Shown here: piece after piece, positions 49,719 to 53,738 of the stretch
How positions within the stretch are numbered: position 1 is the stretch's first letter
How the letters are laid out: each line of letters starts with the position of its first letter
Assembly: GCA_001970955.1 (NCBI GenBank)
Contig: MPUH01000450.1
Span: 1 to 53,738, forward strand
Direction of reading: 5' to 3'
From: Stentor coeruleus
Taxonomy: Eukaryota > Ciliophora > Heterotrichea > Heterotrichida > Stentoridae
DNA length: 53,738 nt
Position numbers and translations under genes: made by a program
The notes under the pieces: model-generated
Told to the model about the DNA's origin: nothing
Databases searched by the model: none
What the model saw: only the letters and a program-made list of their open reading frames with translations

Positions 49719-50237
49719 CTATAGCTTAGCCCATTTGACTATTCTACGTGTTTCACCAGTATTTGCTTCAGATGAATTATTCTTCACAAATTGCACAAGC
49801 TGACCTTTAATAGTTTTCCTCACAGCTATAAGTTTATTTTTCTTCCCAATTCTCTGTTTCATTATAATTTCAATAGCTTCAGCAAACTTATTCATAGATT
49901 CTTCTTTACTTTCTTCTATAATTGCATCAGAGTTTTCAGATAAGTCAATTCCTTGTTTGACGCTTTTTAATGAACTTTCATTACTGCTGAAACTATTTTT
50001 ATAAGAGTTACTATAAATTTGTTTGGGGTAGTTTTGGGAAAATTTAGGCAGTTGGGAATTCTGAGAAGTTGTTGTAGATTTTAACGAGCTTTTGATATTA
50101 GCTGGATCTGTAACTGGGGGTTTTAAGGATTTGGGGATTGGGAGTTTTTGTAAGTGATCTGTTTGATGATCTTCGAAGATGTCTTCAAAACCAAGAGAGG
50201 GCATGGCTGATGGAACTCTTCTATGGCGAGATTGCAT
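49719..50237 (-). CDS. Uncharacterised Ser/Asn-rich protein
   Basis: 172 residues. Residues 1-105 are low-complexity, rich in Ser, Asn, Gln and Pro. Residues 110-172 form a compact conserved-looking helical end (MNKFAEAIEIIMKQRIGKK ... RRIVKWAKL). No domain recognised. The ATG follows ATAATAAAA. It is convergent with LETM1 across 228 bp. Confidence 0.65.
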   Translation of the reverse strand: MQSRHRRVPSAMPSLGFEDIFEDHQTDHLQKLPIPKSLKPPVTDPANIKSSLKSTTTSQNSQLPKFSQNYPKQIYSNSYKNSFSSNESSLKSVKQGIDLSENSDAIIEESKEESMNKFAEAIEIIMKQRIGKKNKLIAVRKTIKGQLVQFVKNNSSEANTGETRRIVKWAKL

Positions 50238-51031
50238 TTTTATTATTACAACAAAAAATTTGATAATTTTGTCGATCTAGACTTGATTTTTATTTGGATA
50301 CTTTGAAAATAGATAATGTTGTGATATTTTAATGAATGGAAAGATTGATATTGTTAATAAATATTTTTTCAAAGGAAATTTTAAGATTTTTGTTGTGTTG
50401 TTAGTTACTTTTGAACTAAGTGCATAATTTTTGTAATGGTTTAATTAAGATTTTTATTCGGTTTTGGGATTATGATTTGTTTTGGATGTTTAGAGACTTT
50501 TTTTTTGTATTTTTGAAATTTTATATATGTTTATGCTATGACGATAACATTTTGAAAATGCTGGGTTTGTTTAAAGAATGTTTTGATAAATTAAATACTG
50601 ATTATTTAGTATTTATATTTTTTTTTAATTATATAAGTTAACTCAAGTTATAATATTTTATAACATAATTCATTAAATCTTGTAATCTTTATCTTCATTC
50701 CACTTAATCCTCCTACTTCTTATTTATAACCTATTTATAATCAACTATTGCATTAATTAAATTAAAACCAAAAACAGATTTATTAATTTGTTTTATCCNT
50801 TATAATCAACTATTGCATTAATTAAATTAAAACCAAAAACAGATTTATTAATTTGTTTTATCCTTTCATCTCCACCTTAAAAAAATTAAAACAATCAAAA
50901 ACACAAACCCAAATTCTCCAAATAAAAAATCGAAAAAAACCTTTTCCAAATAAAAAATCTCCACGATCAAAATTCAAAATCTAAACCTAAAATTCCTTAT
51001 CTTAAAAACAATTTACATAAACTCACATAAT
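50238..51031. other. Intergenic between two minus-strand genes
   Basis: 794 bp. Plus strand G-rich to about 50600, then C-rich from about 50880, the expected order. It holds one N duplication. A 73-codon Phe-rich ORF here has no ATG start and is not accepted. Confidence 0.55.
50735..50863. repeat. N-separated 64-bp duplication (scaffold artefact)
   Basis: Bases 50735-50798 recur exactly at 50800-50863 around an N at 50799. Confidence 0.9.
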
Positions 51032-51538
51032 CTAAACAAGTGTAGGACTTTCATAACGATTCCTGGCGGTCTTCGGCATAAGACGTTTTTCACTTCTCAC
51101 AGGGGTGATATTCCTTCCAAAACTCTGCACAGGCTCTTTAGACTTTATCATAAACTCCTGTTTCTGTATAATTTTATCTTTTATAACTTTCTGTTGTTGC
51201 AAATACTCACATCGGGACTCAAGTTCATGCTTTGTACAATCAATTTCCTTTAAATCTTCATCAAGATCTTTAATATCATCATTAAGTCTATCAATTTCTA
51301 AATCTTTAATCTCAAGAAGTTCCTCAAGTTGTGAATTCCAGTTATCAAGCAAAGAAATCTCCCTTTCAATACTCCTAACATGTTGTAAAAGTGCTTCAGG
51401 GTTTTTCCCTGATTTTTCTAATATCAAACAAGACTTGTAATGAGCAAGAAGAGTTTCTAAATAGTCATCTTCAACTAACTCAGTTACAATTGGAGCTCCA
51501 AAACTTTCACCTCTAAAGTGGTTCATATCTCGACTCAT
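51032..51538 (-). CDS. Small coiled-coil protein
   Basis: 168 residues. Residues 25-135 form a coiled coil with heptads and dense charge (LEELLEIKDLEIDRLNDDIK). The C-terminal 30 residues are basic and Pro/Ser/Thr-containing (KTARNRYESPTLV). No family recognised; similar short coiled coils occur as ciliary and centriolar structural proteins. It shares a 148-bp divergent region with RPS18. Confidence 0.68.
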   Translation of the reverse strand: MSRDMNHFRGESFGAPIVTELVEDDYLETLLAHYKSCLILEKSGKNPEALLQHVRSIEREISLLDNWNSQLEELLEIKDLEIDRLNDDIKDLDEDLKEIDCTKHELESRCEYLQQQKVIKDKIIQKQEFMIKSKEPVQSFGRNITPVRSEKRLMPKTARNRYESPTLV

Positions 51539-51686
51539 ATGAAGAAATTATTTAAATATAAAACTATATCTAAAGTATTTTTATCATAAAATCCTCAATG
51601 TTTTTAGATAAAAGTATAAAAACTCCTCACCTTGTAAATCCATTTACCTCGTACTTAAATGTTATGCTTATAAATCTTAGCCACAA

Positions 51687-52154
51687 ATGGCCTCTTTAGT
51701 AGTCACAGAAGAAAAGAACTTCAATCATATCCTCCGTATTATGAATACAAACATCAAAGGTAAGCAAAAGGTAATGTTTGCACTTACTGGAATCAAAGGG
51801 ATTGGCAAGCGGTTCTCAAATCTTGTACTTAAAAGAGCTGGTGTTGATTTAAATAAACGTGCTGGTGAACTCACTGAAGATGAAATTAACCAGATTGTGA
51901 CTATTGTTCAGAATCCTGTGGAACATCAGATTCCTGAATGGTTTTTGAATAGACAATGCGATGTAGTCACAGGTGTTAGTAGTCATGTGGCTGCAAATAA
52001 CTTGGATGCCAAATTACGTGAAGACTTAGAAAGGATGAAGAAAATGATGCTACATCGTGGACTTAGACATTGGTGGGGACTTAGAGTTAGAGGACAAAAA
52101 ACTAAGACTACAGGTAGGAAAGGCAAGACTGTTGGTGTTAGTAAGAAGAAGTAA
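51687..52154 (+). CDS. RPS18: 40S ribosomal protein S18 (uS13)
   Basis: 155 residues, nearly the same length as animal and plant S18 (~152), and conserved throughout: [51 protein letters not shown], then [20 protein letters not shown]. It sits at the head of the 40S subunit, at the bridge to the 60S and near P-site tRNA. No intron. A TATAAA lies about 19 bases before the ATG. The coding G+C is higher than in the neighbours, typical of a highly expressed gene. Confidence 0.97.
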   Translation: MASLVVTEEKNFNHILRIMNTNIKGKQKVMFALTGIKGIGKRFSNLVLKRAGVDLNKRAGELTEDEINQIVTIVQNPVEHQIPEWFLNRQCDVVTGVSSHVAANNLDAKLREDLERMKKMMLHRGLRHWWGLRVRGQKTKTTGRKGKTVGVSKKK

Positions 52155-52648
52155 TAATAGAAGATTAGCTTTTCTTAAAGAGATGGTTAAGAGAGGATTT
52201 AGATAAGGTTGATAGATTATGATTATTGGAAGGTTTGAATGTTGGAGTGAGATTGGGATGGTAATGGTTTTGGATATGGGTTGGTTAAGAAGGGGTTTTT
52301 TTAAGATTTTTAGTGATTGGATTTTTGGATTTAGTTTTGATTGTAGTGTATGATTTATGTATATTTTTTTAGAGTTTGATATTATAAGATTAAGGGCGAT
52401 TTTAGAAATGATACTTGAAAGAGTGTGTAGAAATAAAATTTATTTGTATTGATTTGTGATTATTAGATATATTATTTTATACTTTTAGAATATATGAGTA
52501 CAAATTCATACATCCTTTTCAAAATTAAAAATCTTCCAATATCCCCCCAACTTATCTATCTTTCAATCTTTTCCAATCTCTTTCTTCTAAAAGTTCCAAA
52601 TTCAAACCAATTTTTATAAAATCAATTAAATTACTAATAATTTTTAAC
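52155..52648. other. Convergent intergenic region with the sharpest skew switch
   Basis: 494 bp between RPS18 and CFAP20. Bases 52201-52260 hold 21 G and no C. Bases 52501-52560 hold 18 C and no G. The switch lies around 52450. No ORF accepted; a minus-strand frame at 52552-52752 overlaps the CFAP20 end and is a shadow. Confidence 0.65.
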
Positions 52649-53221
52649 TTATTGTTTCTGTAAAGGTAAGAAAAGCTTAAACTCTGGTGGGAGTTCTTCT
52701 TCAGAATATAGTCTGTCTGAGAAATAAATCCTTCTAAGGCGACAATTAGCATGTAACTGTACCCTTAGTGTCTCTATATAATTAGTCCCATAAGCTCTTC
52801 TAGTAAAATCACTCAAATTAAACTGGATTTGATTCCATCCTTCATCAAGTCTCATTGGCATTGTACAAATAAAAGGTTTAACCCTTGTTGTGCTCTGATA
52901 ATTAGAAGCTCTAAAACGTCTTCTTATGTTTTTATCATCCAAAACCTGGACTTCAAATGTAAAATATTTCTTCAAATTCTTAATAATCATAACTAGGAAT
53001 GGTAATTTTATGCCTAAGGTTTGATTAGGATCAGAAGGGCATGTTATGTATGTAGTTGAAACATTTGTTCCCATAATTTCAAGGACTGAACTTTGGATGT
53101 CTGTATCTGTTATTCGTTTGATATGCCCATTTCGTACACTTTTGTCCCAGATTTGTAAGGGCTTTGCCCCAATACTATAGAGAATTGACAGAAATCCTGA
53201 TTGAAATGTGTTCTTAAACAT
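52649..53221 (-). CDS. CFAP20: CFAP20/BUG22 ciliary protein
   Basis: 190 residues (human 193), conserved along its whole length: [20 protein letters not shown] at the start, [18 protein letters not shown], then [20 protein letters not shown] and [20 protein letters not shown]. It is a beta-sandwich inner-junction protein of ciliary doublet microtubules, needed for normal ciliary beat. No intron. The upstream minus-sense strand is C-rich, consistent with a promoter. Confidence 0.96.
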   Translation of the reverse strand: MFKNTFQSGFLSILYSIGAKPLQIWDKSVRNGHIKRITDTDIQSSVLEIMGTNVSTTYITCPSDPNQTLGIKLPFLVMIIKNLKKYFTFEVQVLDDKNIRRRFRASNYQSTTRVKPFICTMPMRLDEGWNQIQFNLSDFTRRAYGTNYIETLRVQLHANCRLRRIYFSDRLYSEEELPPEFKLFLPLQKQ

Positions 53222-53560
53222 CCTAGTAACTGTTATTATTATTAGAATTGGATTAAATAGGATTGAGATGTTAGGGTTGAAAAAGACTGGGGAAATTGGA
53301 TGATTTGGAGAATTTTAGGATTTGGGAATGATGAGAGGTAAGATGATGATATTGAATTGATTGTATTGATAGATGAATGGTTTTAAAAGATTTGAATATA
53401 GGATGATAGCGGTTTGAAAGAAAAAATTTATTTTTCTTAGAGAATAAGTGGGATTATAGATAGAAGAGTTGATGATGTAGGAAGAAGAATTTTTGTGTGA
53501 AATTGAAAGGCATCAGGCTAAAGTTAAAGTTAAAGTGGGTGATAGTTAAGGTGGCATGGT
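53222..53560. other. Intergenic between two minus-strand genes
   Basis: 339 bp, G-rich and C-poor on the plus strand throughout, so CFAP20's C-rich 5' flank (minus sense) takes up most of it. No gene seen. Confidence 0.5.
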
Positions 53561-53738
53561 TTAAACCTTGTTAGATCGAGGTTTGTTTGTCCTACGATCT
53601 CTTTCTTTGGGCAGATTCAGTATGTTAAACCACTCGTTGTCGCTGGTTATGTGACTTTTTACTTGGCTGAGGAGTTCTTTACTGTTTCTTTTAGAGGTGC
53701 TAAAACCTAATTTAGATAAACTCAAGCTACTATTGTAT
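53561..53738 (-). CDS. 3' end of a gene truncated by the window end
   Basis: The minus strand is open from the window edge to TAA at 53563-53561 and encodes 58 residues ending in TNKPRSNKV. It is too short to recognise a fold. The stretch at 53615-53692 (KRNSKELL...SDNEW..ILN) matches the startless ORF at 16635-16865 at 16 of 26 positions. The local G+C is higher than in the flanking spacer, supporting coding. The function is unknown. Confidence 0.6.
   Translation of the reverse strand, partial: YNSSLSLSKLGFSTSKRNSKELLSQVKSHITSDNEWFNILNLPKERDRRTNKPRSNKV

Noticed and set aside
50420..50641. 73-codon Phe-rich plus-strand ORF
   Set aside because: Begins at GTG, low complexity, and lies in the promoter side of a minus-strand gene.

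Overview
This looks like macronuclear DNA of a heterotrich ciliate close to Stentor. Three introns can be placed with confidence, in the RPT4, MAP3K-like and TPR/cNMP-binding genes. Each is exactly 15 nt long and of the form GTA...AG. TAA, TAG and TGA are all used as stops and no conserved gene needs a reassigned codon. The DNA is AT-rich and gene-dense. Cilium and basal-body genes are present: CFAP20, a Tctex-type dynein light chain, a MORN protein and a GAR-domain coiled-coil protein. The species assignment is inference; intron length and code are seen directly.

Layout. 1-14 kb: small unknown proteins, a C2/coiled-coil/GAR-like protein, a candidate PP1 regulator, a TPR protein, DCAF7-like WD40, a MORN protein, prefoldin subunit 1, a compact ubiquitin protease and an EF-hand-like protein. 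14-21 kb: one unknown gene, a long AT-rich gap holding a startless ORF, proteasome ATPase RPT4 and a MAP3K-like kinase. 21-34 kb: a Cys-rich RING-like protein, a TauE/SafE permease, ribonucleotide reductase large subunit, a giant WD40 protein and a TPR plus cyclic-nucleotide-binding protein. 34-40 kb: a twin CX9C protein, PCYT2, LSG1, RAD23 and a PhoD-like phosphatase. 40-54 kb: a second candidate PP1 regulator, DYNLT, a decayed gene, a large unknown protein, a probably inactive cytidylyltransferase, PEX11, LETM1, two small unknowns, RPS18, CFAP20 and the 3' end of another gene.

Most genes are single-exon housekeeping genes on both strands with no operon-like logic. Themes recur: proteostasis (prefoldin, USP, RPT4, RAD23), phosphatidylethanolamine/choline synthesis (PCYT2 plus a degenerate paralogue), mitochondria (LETM1, twin CX9C), ribosome (RPS18, LSG1) and cilia.

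The noncoding DNA is strongly ordered. The sense strand upstream of start codons is C-rich and almost G-free; downstream of stop codons it is G-rich and almost C-free. The skew therefore flips inside intergenic regions and marks gene orientation. Spacing can be extreme: two convergent pairs have touching stop codons and one divergent pair has start codons 22 bp apart.

Quality caveats. Ten single Ns are each associated with a near-identical 30-118 bp duplication, almost certainly scaffolding artefacts; two fall inside coding sequence. RPT4 and PCYT2 each carry a one-base deletion relative to the expected frame. No tRNA, rRNA, CRISPR array, transposon or telomere repeat was recognised.
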